A stretch of DNA of 24,590 nucleotides from Caryophanales bacterium UBA7476 (GCA_002477275.1 DLOU01000061.1:1-24590), one strand, 5' to 3'; positions 1 to 7,043 are shown, numbered from the stretch's first letter. The notes: generated by a model not told the origin, from the letters alone. Numbers and translations are program-made.

Positions 1-11
1 TCCTTATAAAT

Positions 12-38
12 AAAAAAAGAACTTCAAATTCAGTTCTT
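12..38 (-). terminator. Intrinsic terminator of the XRE repressor gene
   Basis: AAGAACT (17-23) and AGTTCTT (32-38) form a perfect 7-bp stem around an 8-nt loop. Read on the minus strand, the hairpin is followed by seven T's (the complement of A12-18). It lies directly downstream of the minus-strand gene that stops at 43. Confidence 0.8.
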
Positions 39-42
39 AATA

Positions 43-315
43 TTAATCTTCTAAATCGATATCATCAAATACAGGATCATCAAAGAAGTCTTTTATTTTA
101 ACACCAAGTCCATTACGACATATTCTAGCGATAGTTAACATTTTAGGATTTTTAGAACGTCCGTCAGTTAAATGTTGAACTGTACTTTGAGTCAGTAAAC
201 TAAGACTTGCTAACTTATTTGTTGATATGTTATCACTATTTGCAACTTTATTTGCTAAATTTGGATCATTACATAAATCATTTATTCTTTTAGCAATAGC
301 TTCATTTATCTTCAT
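43..315 (-). CDS. XRE-family (Cro/CI-like) transcriptional repressor
   Basis: A 90-residue protein with a helix-turn-helix resembling the Cro/C1 family. The segment around residues 34-70 has the typical order: a helix with 'NKLASLSLLTQSTVQHLTDG', then 'KNPKMLTIARICRNGLGV', ending in the 'IKDFFDD' seen at the end of many XRE domains. Length fits a DNA-binding domain alone, with no separate effector domain. The start at 315 has an AGGTGGTG-type ribosome site just upstream. It is the only clear minus-strand gene. Two tandem copies of an imperfect palindrome (361-378, 380-397) lie at its promoter and recur at 19573 and 20329, so I infer autoregulation plus control of distant genes. Family assignment is from sequence pattern; the regulated set is inference. 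Confidence 0.85.
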   Translation of the reverse strand: MKINEAIAKRINDLCNDPNLANKVANSDNISTNKLASLSLLTQSTVQHLTDGRSKNPKMLTIARICRNGLGVKIKDFFDDPVFDDIDLED

Positions 316-335
316 CTCGCACCACCTATAATAAT

Positions 336-364
336 TTTATAAGTAAAAGCTATATTTTTACTAA
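336..364 (-). promoter_or_regulatory. Promoter of the XRE repressor gene
   Basis: On the minus strand, TTAGTA (complement of 359-364), a 17-bp spacer and TATAAA (complement of 336-341) form a sigma-A-like promoter. The -35 box overlaps the operator at 361-378, the arrangement expected for autorepression. Confidence 0.55.
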
Positions 365-378
365 TCACACAAGACTAG
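361..378 (-). promoter_or_regulatory. Candidate repressor operator, copy 1
   Basis: On the minus strand this reads CTAGTCTTGTGTGATTAG, with imperfect dyad arms (CTAGTC / GATTAG). It overlaps the -35 box of the repressor gene and is one bp from copy 2. It matches the sites at 380-397, 19573-19590 and 20329-20346. Confidence 0.6.
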
Positions 379-379
379 A

Positions 380-397
380 TTAACCATACAAGACTAA
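380..397 (-). promoter_or_regulatory. Candidate repressor operator, copy 2
   Basis: On the minus strand this reads TTAGTCTTGTATGGTTAA. Its centre is 19 bp (about two helical turns) from copy 1, which would place two dimers on the same face of the DNA. Confidence 0.6.
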
Positions 398-473
398 TAT
401 TTTTTATAATCAAAAATTACTATGGTCTGTCAATACTTTATTATTCCCTAAAGTATCTATTTTATGAATGCTA

Positions 474-494
474 GTGTTTACAAGTGTTTAACAA
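474..494 (+). repeat. Tandem 10/11-bp direct repeat
   Basis: GTGTTTACAA (474-483) is followed directly by GTGTTTAACAA (484-494), spaced about one helical turn. It lies about 50 bp upstream of the promoter at 543-570 and could be a regulator-binding site. No function can be assigned. Confidence 0.35.
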
Positions 495-542
495 GTTTTT
501 ATCCAACATTTTTAGCGTGAAAATGGCAATATTTTATCCTAA

Positions 543-570
543 TTGACTTAAAACAAATACGTGATATACT
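543..570 (+). promoter_or_regulatory. Sigma-A-type promoter upstream of a structured short transcript
   Basis: TTGACT (543-548), 16-bp spacer, TATACT (565-570). Predicted transcription start is near 577, at the first base of a long inverted repeat. No coding region follows before a strong terminator. Confidence 0.6.
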
Positions 571-576
571 TATGTT

Positions 577-655
577 AGAATATGAAATAAATGTATCCAG
601 AGAGACATTACACTTCGTAAAAATGTTATGAAATGTGATGTTTTTTTCATATTCT
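577..655 (+). ncRNA. Candidate short structured RNA ending in an intrinsic terminator
   Basis: Starting at the predicted start of the 543-570 promoter. The core hairpin pairs 605-620 with 626-641 (16 positions, one mismatch, two G-U pairs, 5-nt loop) and is followed by seven T's (641-647), a strong terminator. An outer stem pairs 577-587 with 645-655 (11 bp, perfect) and uses part of the T-tract, so the two folds may compete. The transcript would be about 70-80 nt with no plausible ORF. It could be a small RNA, or a decoy or attenuator for read-through into 868. Confidence 0.45.
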
Positions 656-709
656 CATATCATATTTTGCATTTTTTAGTATTTTTAAAGTTTTTTTAAT
701 TAAAAATGC

Positions 710-738
710 TTGATTTTTGGAAAATTTTGGTATATCAT
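710..738 (+). promoter_or_regulatory. Promoter candidate for the 868 operon
   Basis: TTGATT (710-715), 17-bp spacer, TATCAT (733-738). The predicted start near 745 gives a leader of about 120 nt before the first gene. The leader contains a short hairpin (741-747 with 760-766, 7 bp) and the large stem at 779-840. Confidence 0.45.
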
Positions 739-778
739 AAACAACAATTAATTTTAGATTTGTTGTGATTAAGATGTT

Positions 779-840
779 AAGGAAGTAGTATGTATCCTTA
801 TAGGTTTTAATGTATTATAACCTTGACGTGCTACTTCCTT
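779..840 (+). promoter_or_regulatory. Long leader stem-loop upstream of the first operon gene
   Basis: Positions 779-793 pair with 826-840 over all 15 positions (two or three of them G-U). Inside the 32-nt loop a second stem pairs 802-806 with 819-823. The stem ends 12 nt before the SD at 853-857 and is followed by a T-rich but interrupted tract (841-848). It could be an attenuator or a protein- or RNA-binding leader. I recognise no known riboswitch class. Confidence 0.5.
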
Positions 841-867
841 TCTCTTTTGTAAGGGGGAATTGAAGAT

Positions 868-1065
868 ATGGGTGTAAAATCTTACATTGTTAATCAAAAA
901 CATGTGTTTTTATCAAAACAATCAATGGATTTTTTACCCTCTAATTTTCCAAGAAATACAAAAAGAATGACTCATGGTATGAAAGCAATAGATACATTAG
1001 GAAGAATGATTCCTTTCGTGTCTATTGCTTTTTCTTTGGATACTAGATCGGGGGAATGTAAATGA
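868..1065 (+). CDS. Hypothetical protein, first gene of the leading operon
   Basis: A 65-residue, mildly basic protein of no family I recognise. The ATG at 868 follows an AAGGGGG ribosome site (853-857) at 10 nt. It contains a short hydrophobic stretch ('MIPFVSIAFSL') but no convincing membrane segment. Its stop overlaps the next start (ATGA at 1062-1065), so it is probably translationally coupled to the sigma-like regulator. Position just behind a structured leader suggests an early or regulatory role; that is inference only. Confidence 0.6.
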   Translation: MGVKSYIVNQKHVFLSKQSMDFLPSNFPRNTKRMTHGMKAIDTLGRMIPFVSIAFSLDTRSGECK

Positions 1066-1517
1066 ATAACACACTTTTAGGAAAGGACGAGCTATCTTTA
1101 TATGATTATGTAAAATTAAGAAACATAATCTTGGATATTTTCAAATTGTTTAAATATCTAAAACGTACTGATGATAAAATTGCTTTACCTAAAATAACTC
1201 AAGATTATAGAGTTAGGTACGAGCAATTTATACCGGTTAATAATTCGGTGGTTGAAAATTGTGTATTACGTAATATGATGTTAGAAACAAAACTTGAAAA
1301 TAAACGTCGTAAGTTGCTTTCTAAAATTACTATTGCACTACGAAAATTAAATAATTTAGAAATGCAAGTATTTGATCTGACTTTTTATAAATGCAAAAGC
1401 GAAGATGAAATAACAGAAATTATAAATTATGGTGTTGATAAGCTACGTGAAATTAGAAAAAGTGCTTGTATTAAATTTCTTTCTGCTCTCGGTTTAGATG
1501 ATAGGTGTTTTAAATAA
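1062..1517 (+). CDS. Sigma-70 region 4-like / ArpU-like transcription regulator
   Basis: A 151-residue protein. The C-terminal half (about residues 90-148) has the pattern of a sigma region-4 helix-turn-helix as in phage ArpU-type regulators: 'LRKLNNLEMQVFDLTFYK', then 'SEDEITEIINYGVDKLREIR' and 'SACIKFLSALGL'. The N-terminal half is helical and unassigned. It would act in the cytoplasm, probably on element promoters. The start overlaps the preceding stop by 4 bp and has a GGGGG ribosome site at 7 nt. A short terminator follows. Family call is from pattern only; target promoters are unknown. Confidence 0.6.
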   Translation: MNNTLLGKDELSLYDYVKLRNIILDIFKLFKYLKRTDDKIALPKITQDYRVRYEQFIPVNNSVVENCVLRNMMLETKLENKRRKLLSKITIALRKLNNLEMQVFDLTFYKCKSEDEITEIINYGVDKLREIRKSACIKFLSALGLDDRCFK

Positions 1518-1539
1518 GGTGTCATAAGACATCTTTTTT
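1517..1539 (+). terminator. Short intrinsic terminator after the sigma-like gene
   Basis: AGGTGTC (1517-1523) pairs with GACATCT (1528-1534) around ATAA, followed by T1534-1539. The stem is short, so read-through into the next genes is likely. Confidence 0.55.
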
Positions 1540-1582
1540 AATTCACTTTTAAGATTGGGGGGTGTAAAAAAACTTTAGAATA

Positions 1583-2116
1583 TTGATTAAAAAGAATATT
1601 GGGGGTTTGGTTTTTATATATAAATCAAAGGATCTAATAAAAATATTTGAGAATAGCACAAGAGAAGATATAGGAATAGCTTTACTAGCTTATGAAGAAT
1701 TTTTATGCAAAGGTTTAAAAGTAAGTAGTGAAGATTTAGAAAAATTAACAAAGATATTTGATTACTATGATGAGAAATTGAGCGACGATTATCCTAGTTT
1801 AACTAATGAAGCTTTGCAAGATTGCGATAATTTAATTGTTAATTATTTTAGTGATAATAACAATATTAAGAAAGATGATTATAGATTCAATATGAATTTT
1901 GCTGACGTGTATAATGATAGTACCTCTATTGATGTTGAAGTAGTAGATAAATTTGGCAGAATAGAAACAGAATTAAAATTTAATGTTAAAGATAGTTCTA
2001 CTAATTCAAATTATGGTAAGGATAGTTTTAATACTATTTATAGGGCTTGTGAAAAAATACAAGATCAGTTGGAAAAATCAGATATTAAAAGTATTTTAAA
2101 TACTTATAAATTATAA
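1583..2116 (+). CDS. Hypothetical acidic protein, start uncertain
   Basis: About 177 residues from the TTG at 1583, helical at the N-terminus and Asp/Asn/Ser-rich later; no family recognised. The start is unclear. A GGGGGG run at 1557-1562 is too far from any in-frame start (20 nt to TTG 1583). A second GGGGG at 1601-1605 sits 10 nt before an in-frame ATA (1616), which would give a 166-residue protein. Given the AUA starts inferred elsewhere in this window, ATA 1616 is a real alternative. It precedes the VirB2-like gene and probably shares its transcript. Confidence 0.6.
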   Translation: MIKKNIGGLVFIYKSKDLIKIFENSTREDIGIALLAYEEFLCKGLKVSSEDLEKLTKIFDYYDEKLSDDYPSLTNEALQDCDNLIVNYFSDNNNIKKDDYRFNMNFADVYNDSTSIDVEVVDKFGRIETELKFNVKDSSTNSNYGKDSFNTIYRACEKIQDQLEKSDIKSILNTYKL

Positions 2117-2134
2117 AGGGGGTATTTTAAATAA

Positions 2135-2374
2135 ATGGATAGTATATTAAATGATATTCTGCGTCTAATCGGAGACGCCACTAATTATTTAAAAATGTTT
2201 GTGGCTGGAGCTACGGGCTTTTTTGTTTTAAAAGATTGCATTATGTATTTGGTATCTTCAGAAGATCACCAAAAAGCTGCTTCACTTCGTCGTATTCGTA
2301 CAACACTAATAGCTGGTGTATCTGTATTTGTGGTAGTTCAATTTGTTAATTGGCTTCTAGCTTATTTCAAATAG
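2135..2374 (+). CDS. Small two-helix membrane protein, VirB2/TrbC-like pilin candidate
   Basis: 79 residues with hydrophobic segments at about 20-40 ('MFVAGATGFFVLKDCIMYLV') and 57-77 ('TLIAGVSVFVVVQFVNWLLA'), separated by a charged loop ('SSEDHQKAASLRRIR'). This size and topology match VirB2-like pilins and the small two-helix proteins of Gram-positive conjugative elements. Its place in a conjugation cluster lacking another VirB2 candidate supports this. There is no clear signal-peptide cleavage site. The ATG at 2135 is forced, because TAA precedes it in frame; the AAGGGGGT site is 12 nt upstream. The pilin role is inference from topology and context. Confidence 0.65.
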   Translation: MDSILNDILRLIGDATNYLKMFVAGATGFFVLKDCIMYLVSSEDHQKAASLRRIRTTLIAGVSVFVVVQFVNWLLAYFK

Positions 2375-2380
2375 TGATTT

Positions 2381-2644
2381 ATGGATCAATATAGACTCGT
2401 TCGTGAGATTATAAAAACTTGTCAATATTTTAAAGTAATGGAAAAAGATATTAATAGTTTATTTGTAGAAAAGAAGATAATTGACGGATTAGAAGATATT
2501 ATCTTTGTTGAAAATTTACTTAATGTTTTATATAAAAAGATGAAACAAAATAAGTATAGAAAATCTTTAGATCGTAATAGATTAAAAAGACTTTTATTTG
2601 AATTAGAAAAAATAAGATTAAATTTAGAGTTTAAGGGGGTGTGA
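2381..2644 (+). CDS. Hypothetical small helical protein
   Basis: 87 residues, Lys/Leu/Ile-rich and predicted mostly helical, with no membrane segment and no family I recognise. It lies between the pilin candidate and the SSB gene, 6 nt after the former. Its own stop is separated from the SSB start by 1 nt, and the SSB ribosome site lies inside its last codons. Tight packing implies one operon. No function can be assigned. Confidence 0.6.
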   Translation: MDQYRLVREIIKTCQYFKVMEKDINSLFVEKKIIDGLEDIIFVENLLNVLYKKMKQNKYRKSLDRNRLKRLLFELEKIRLNLEFKGV

Positions 2645-2645
2645 T

Positions 2646-2975
2646 ATGATTAATCAAGTTGTGCTAGTTGGAAGAATTACGGAAGATCCTACTATTAAAG
2701 AAAATGACAAAGGCAAAGTTAGTAATATATGTATTGCTGTGCCAAGATCATTCAAAAATTCAGACGGTATATATGAAACAGATTTTTTTCCAGTGGCTAT
2801 ATGGAATGGTATTGCAGAAAATACAGTTGAATATTGTCGCAAAGGCGATCTTGTTGGAATTAAAGGTAAATTATCTTGCAAAGATAATAAAATAAATATT
2901 ACTGCTGAAAGAATAACTTTTTTAGCAACTAAATCAAAAAATGATGAAAATTTAGAAAAAGATATAAAAATATAA
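2646..2975 (+). CDS. ssb: Single-stranded DNA-binding protein (SSB)
   Basis: 109 residues forming an OB-fold SSB: 'INQVVLVGRITEDPTI' at the N-terminus, then 'NICIAVPRSF', 'TDFFPVAIWNGIAENTVEYCRKGDLVGIKGKL', and a short tail. Bacterial SSBs usually run to about 160 residues. This one lacks a long linker and the usual acidic DDDIPF-type tip, and ends 'LEKDIKI', as many plasmid and phage SSBs do. It would coat the transferred strand or support replication of the excised element. The ATG has an AAGGGGGT site at 6 nt. The family call is firm. Confidence 0.9.
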   Translation: MINQVVLVGRITEDPTIKENDKGKVSNICIAVPRSFKNSDGIYETDFFPVAIWNGIAENTVEYCRKGDLVGIKGKLSCKDNKINITAERITFLATKSKNDENLEKDIKI

Positions 2976-2991
2976 TTTTTTTTCAATTTAG

Positions 2992-3015
2992 GCGCTGTAT
3001 TTTTTTTAAAAGCGC
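2992..3015 (+). repeat. GC-rich inverted repeat in an AT-rich gap; right arm lies in a repeated 12-mer
   Basis: GCGCT (2992-2996) pairs with AGCGC (3011-3015) around a T-rich loop. The right arm is part of AAAGCGCGTTAT (3009-3020), which occurs again exactly at 22409-22420 upstream of the recombinase gene. GC-rich words are rare here, so the match stands out, but no function is evident. Confidence 0.35.
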
Positions 3016-3050
3016 GTTATTATGTGTTTAAAGAAAGGACGTGCTTATAT

Positions 3051-3679
3051 ATGTTAAAGAAAATACTTATTATATTTTTAGTTATTGTTGGTGTTGGATA
3101 TGCCAGTGCTTTTGTAAGGGGTTATCGATATCAATCTTTAAAAGCCAAAGATCCTATTGAAGATAACACTATTAAAGAAAAACAAGAAATTTTAGATGAA
3201 GAAATTATTAATGAAATTTTATCTAATAGTGATATATCGAAAGAAGCAGATAACAATTCTACTGAAGAAACTAATCAAGAAGTAAAAAAAAACAAAACGA
3301 TTCAGAGTTAATAATTAATGAAGAAAAAGATACTTCTAGTAATAATAATGAAGAAGTCAAATCTGATACAATTAAAGAAGAAATTAAAATAATTCAAAAT
3401 GATTCTAGTAATGAAAGAACTGATGTTGATAAAGCTAATCCTAATGATTTTTACTATTCGTTTCATTTGGGAAAAATTGAATTCGATACTATGGAAGATT
3501 GCTTAAGTGCTTTTGCAACTTTAAATGTTAGAAATGATGATACTAATTTATTAAACGGAACTTGTATTGATGTTGTTAATAAATACGGCGACGTACTAGG
3601 CGAATATTTATATATTGAATGTTTGTCTGGCGATTGTAATATATATAAAAATTTGATTAAAGATTTAATTAGAAACTAA
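3051..3679 (+). CDS. Membrane-anchored secreted protein, joined by a -1 frameshift at A_AAA_AAC
   Basis: The first frame (3051-3311) encodes an N-terminal membrane or signal segment ('MLKKILIIFLVIVGVGYASA') and an acidic linker. It stops soon after a run of nine A's (3284-3292) followed by C. The -1 frame is open from there to 3679. It continues the same Glu/Asn/Asp-rich linker, then a roughly 75-residue C-terminal domain ('FYYSFHLGKIEFDTMEDCLSA' onward) with three cysteines. The heptamer A AAA AAC (3287-3293) is in the correct phase for programmed -1 slippage; transcriptional slippage on A9 would give the same product, about 209 residues. The start at 3051 has AAAGGA upstream and puts the membrane segment first. 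A mutation or a homopolymer sequencing error is also possible. Confidence 0.65.
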
Positions 3680-3687
3680 TTGTTTTC

Positions 3688-3713
3688 ACACTAATTTAAT
3701 TTAGTGTTTTTTT
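3688..3713 (+). terminator. Intrinsic terminator before the adhesin gene
   Basis: ACACTAA (3688-3694) pairs with TTAGTGT (3701-3707) around a 6-nt loop, followed by T3706-3713. It closes the leading-region transcript 46 bp before the adhesin start. Confidence 0.8.
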
Positions 3714-3753
3714 ATGTCTAAATTTAAAAATTTAAGGGGGTAATAAAATTATA

Positions 3754-6447
3754 ATGAATAAGAAATCTAAATTTTTCTTACTAGCAATTTCTGCTTTAGT
3801 GGGATTAATATGTGGTACTCAAAATGTTTTCGCGGCTACTCTAAACTTTGATTTTTCTGGTTATTACTATGAACGTAGTGATAATGGTTCAAATTATTCA
3901 TCTTGGCGATTAGAAAACTATTATGTTGACGGTAATGTTGCCTTTTGCATAGAGCCGGGAATTCCAGAGGGTACCGATCAATACGTCCAATCATCTTATA
4001 ATGATTGGAATTTATCAAATTCAGTAAAACAAAAAGTTTTACAAATAGCTTATTATGGCTATCAATATCCGGGACATCAAACACAAGAATATAGAGCTGC
4101 TACTCAAGCTTTAATATGGGAAACTATATTAGGTGGTAATACAAAGGTTACGTTTTCTACTGGGAGATATGGTGCTGGAACAGTTTATGATGTGTCAGCT
4201 CAAAAGTCTGTTATTATGAATTTAGTAAATCATCATTACGATAGGCCTAGTTTTAATGGTACAACAGTATCATCTCAAGTAGGAACACCTATTACTTTAA
4301 CTGATACTAATAATGTTTTAAGCAATTATGAAGTATATGCTTCAAATGGTGCTAAAGTTAGTATTAATGGAAACGAGTTAACTATCACTCCAACAGAAAT
4401 TGGCGATATTAAATTAACGTTTGTAAAAAAACAAGTTTATTCTCGTACATATTTAATTTATTTAGCAGACGGATATCAAAATATGATAAGTGGGGGTAAT
4501 ATTGATCCATTATATTTTAATATTAATGTTAAGGGTTTAGGTCCTAAAGTTGAAATTAATAAAGTAGATTCAAAATCACTTACTTCTATACCAAGTGGCG
4601 AAGCTAGTTTGAAAGGTGCTAAATATGGTATTTATGATATGGCAGATAATCTTATCCAAACGTTAATAACTGATGAAAACGGTTATGCTATAAGTGATTA
4701 TTTGCCTAGTTTTGAAAGAATGTATTTAAAAGAAATTTCTGCTAGTAATGGATATCAAATTAGCGAAGAAAAGTTTTATTTTCAACCGTCTAAAGATGAA
4801 ATGTTAAGTTATGTTAAAGTTTTAGAAGATGTAATAACTAGAGATTATGAAATAACTAAAGTTGTAGCTTCAGATAAAACTGGACTAATGATTCCGGAAG
4901 TTAATATTGGCTTTGAAATATATAATTCTAAAAATGAATTAGTATTTAGTGATAAAACTGATAGCGACGGAAAAATTTATTTCACACTTCCTTACGGTCA
5001 TTATAGACTTCATCAATCATCAAGTAATTCTGGATTTGAAAAAATAGAAGATTGGGATTTTGAAATTAAAGATCTTGGTCCTACTATTAATAAGGTTTTT
5101 AGTAATGCTGAAATAACAGCTAGGCTTAAAGTAATTAAAATTGATGATAGCGGTAATGTAATTACTAAAGCTGGAATTAAGTTTAAAATTAAAGATTTAT
5201 CTACTGGAAAATATGTATGTCAATCTGTTTCATATCCAAAAGTAGCAACTTATTGTGAATTTGAAACATCAGATGACGGTACGCTAATCACTCCATATCC
5301 TTTAAATAGTGGCGATTACGAGTTAGAAGAAATCGATCAAGTTATTTATGGTTATTTATGGAATAGTGAGCCACTAAAATTTTCTATTAATGAAAATTCT
5401 AATTTAATTAAGTCTGATGAGTTTGACGCTATATTAGAAGTTAAGTTTGAAAACAAAGAAGTTAAAGGTATGATTGAAATTAAGAAAACTGGCGAAAAGT
5501 TAGTTATTGGAAATGATACTTATACTTATGAAGAAATAAAATTACCTAATGTTGTATTTGAAGTTTATGATGAAAACAACAATTTAATTGGTACTATCAA
5601 AACTGATGAATCTGGTTATGGTAAGTTAGAAAACTTAAAACTTCAAAAATATGTATTAAAAGAAGTATCTAGTGCTTTAGATAATATGTTAGATGAAAAC
5701 GAGTATGAATTTGAACTTGTATATAAAGATCAATATACTCCTATCATCACTAAAACATTTACTTTAAAAAATTACTTACCTAAAGGAACTTTAGAATTTT
5801 CTAAAACTGATTTATCTACAAGTGAGCCAATACCAAACACATTAATTGAAATATATGTTGCTGATACTGACGAATTAATATTTGGCGATCGTACTGATGA
5901 TAAAGGTATGATTGTTATTACTGATTTACCTACAAATATAGGTTTATATATTTTAGAAAAAGAAACAGCAAATCCTAGTTATATTCTTAATGAAGAAAAG
6001 ATGTATTTCTCTATAAGTGAAAATGGCGAAGTTGTTAAAGCTAATATGGAAAACGAAAAGAAAAAAGGAACTTTAGAATTTAGTAAAATAGATTTATCTA
6101 CAAGTGCGCCTATTCCTAACACATTAATTGAAATATATAATGCCGAAACTGATGAATTAGTATTTAGTGGTCGTACAGACGATCAAGGTATGATTGTTAT
6201 TGAACTTGAATATGGAAAATACTATATTTTAGAAAAGGAAACTGCTGATCCTTCTTATAAACTTAATGAAGAAAAAATGTATTTTGAAATATTAGAAAAT
6301 GGCGAAGTTATCAAGGCTACAATGACTAATGAAAAAATAGAAATGCCTAAAACTTTCAATACTGATTTATCTAGTACTATCATAATAGCAATTACTGCTT
6401 TACTTGGTATAGGATTATTAGTTTATGAAAAAAAGAAAAATAAGTAA
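3754..6447 (+). CDS. Sortase-anchored thioester/Cna-B (SpaA-like) surface adhesin
   Basis: 897 residues. A signal peptide (about 1-27, cut after 'NVFA') precedes a domain with the marks of a thioester domain: Cys65 in 'AFCIEPGI' and Gln118 in 'ATQALIWE', the pair that forms an internal thioester able to bind host amines. From about residue 270 come roughly six Cna-B/SpaA-type beta domains, with recurring 'xxGxYxLxE' and 'NEEKMYF' ends; such domains commonly carry Lys-Asn isopeptide bonds. The last two are close duplicates. The C-terminus has MPKTF (864-868), a hydrophobic helix and 'EKKKNK': a sorting signal varying from LPxTG. The sortase gene overlaps its end by 23 bp. The adhesin would sit on the wall, plausibly aiding mating contact or host adhesion. 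The ATG is 13 nt from the SD; an in-frame ATA just before it is 10 nt away. Confidence 0.88.
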   Translation: MNKKSKFFLLAISALVGLICGTQNVFAATLNFDFSGYYYERSDNGSNYSSWRLENYYVDGNVAFCIEPGIPEGTDQYVQSSYNDWNLSNSVKQKVLQIAYYGYQYPGHQTQEYRAATQALIWETILGGNTKVTFSTGRYGAGTVYDVSAQKSVIMNLVNHHYDRPSFNGTTVSSQVGTPITLTDTNNVLSNYEVYASNGAKVSINGNELTITPTEIGDIKLTFVKKQVYSRTYLIYLADGYQNMISGGNIDPLYFNINVKGLGPKVEINKVDSKSLTSIPSGEASLKGAKYGIYDMADNLIQTLITDENGYAISDYLPSFERMYLKEISASNGYQISEEKFYFQPSKDEMLSYVKVLEDVITRDYEITKVVASDKTGLMIPEVNIGFEIYNSKNELVFSDKTDSDGKIYFTLPYGHYRLHQSSSNSGFEKIEDWDFEIKDLGPTINKVFSNAEITARLKVIKIDDSGNVITKAGIKFKIKDLSTGKYVCQSVSYPKVATYCEFETSDDGTLITPYPLNSGDYELEEIDQVIYGYLWNSEPLKFSINENSNLIKSDEFDAILEVKFENKEVKGMIEIKKTGEKLVIGNDTYTYEEIKLPNVVFEVYDENNNLIGTIKTDESGYGKLENLKLQKYVLKEVSSALDNMLDENEYEFELVYKDQYTPIITKTFTLKNYLPKGTLEFSKTDLSTSEPIPNTLIEIYVADTDELIFGDRTDDKGMIVITDLPTNIGLYILEKETANPSYILNEEKMYFSISENGEVVKANMENEKKKGTLEFSKIDLSTSAPIPNTLIEIYNAETDELVFSGRTDDQGMIVIELEYGKYYILEKETADPSYKLNEEKMYFEILENGEVIKATMTNEKIEMPKTFNTDLSSTIIIAITALLGIGLLVYEKKKNK
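5782..6340 (+). repeat. Tandem Cna-B domain duplication (about 280-bp repeat)
   Basis: Two adjacent copies begin with AAAGGAACTTTAGAATTT at 5782 and 6064, a period of 282 bp. Both encode 'GTLEFSK' ... 'IPNTLIEIY' ... 'YILEKETA' ... 'NEEKMYF'. They differ mainly by synonymous changes and a short indel in the middle, so the duplication is not brand new. Confidence 0.85.
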
Positions 6448-7039
6448 TATCTTAATTACAACATCAGGGTTGATACTTTTATCTGTATCAGCCCTTTGTT
6501 GTTTTAAACTCATATATTCACATTATAAAAGTGATAAAGAAACAGAACAATTAATTGAAGAACTTTTTACCATTGATGAAAATGCACCTACTCCAGAAAT
6601 AGTAGAAGATCCACCAGTAGAAACTTCTAAAGAAGATAATTTTGTTTTAACAGATAAATATTTAGGTTATATAGAATTATCTAATTATGGAATAAGAAGA
6701 TTAATAACTACTGGAACAGATAAAGCTACATTAGATAAAGGATTAGTAGGAACTTTAAGTGTATCTGCTGGAATTGATGATGAAGTTGGTAATTTGATTA
6801 TAGCCGGTCATAGTACATATAATACCTTTCAAAAATTACATTATATGAAGATTGGCGAAGAAATAAAAATTGTATCACATAAAAATACATATATTTATAA
6901 AATTACCGAGAAACACGTTATTGAAGATACTGATATGTCTTATTTTAGAAGAATCACTAATAAAAAGTTATTAACTTTAATTACTTGTAGAAATAATGGA
7001 AAGCAAAGACTTATTGTTGTTGCTGAATTAAGGGGGTAA
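6425..7039 (+). CDS. Sortase, probably dedicated to the upstream adhesin
   Basis: 204 residues. An N-terminal membrane anchor (about 9-30) and an acidic, Pro-containing stalk precede the sortase beta-barrel. The catalytic triad is visible: His129 ('IAGHS'), Cys188 ('LITCR') and Arg195 ('KQRLIVVAE'). Proteins of this length with a single N-terminal anchor resemble class D or pilin-type enzymes; the class is not certain. It would sit outside the membrane and attach proteins bearing the MPKTF-type signal. The start lies inside the adhesin gene (23-bp overlap), which implies translational coupling. The family call is firm; the partner is inferred from linkage. Confidence 0.9.
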   Translation: MKKRKISNILITTSGLILLSVSALCCFKLIYSHYKSDKETEQLIEELFTIDENAPTPEIVEDPPVETSKEDNFVLTDKYLGYIELSNYGIRRLITTGTDKATLDKGLVGTLSVSAGIDDEVGNLIIAGHSTYNTFQKLHYMKIGEEIKIVSHKNTYIYKITEKHVIEDTDMSYFRRITNKKLLTLITCRNNGKQRLIVVAELRG

Positions 7040-7043
7040 AATT

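Noticed and set aside
405..410. TATAAT as a forward -10 box opposite the repressor promoter
   Set aside because: No acceptable -35 at 16-18 bp, and no gene or terminator-defined RNA follows closely.
2654..2986. A 110-codon minus-strand ORF opposite ssb
   Set aside because: Lies entirely opposite a clear SSB gene, has no ribosome site, and its product resembles no protein.
3024..3050. Upstream ATG (3024) as start of the frameshifted gene
   Set aside because: It would put 'MFKERTCLY' before the membrane anchor; AAAGGA at 3034-3039 serves the ATG at 3051 instead.
5782..6340. Tandem repeat considered as an insertion sequence or CRISPR-like array
   Set aside because: It is in frame within the adhesin and encodes two Cna-B domains; no spacers, transposase or terminal repeats.
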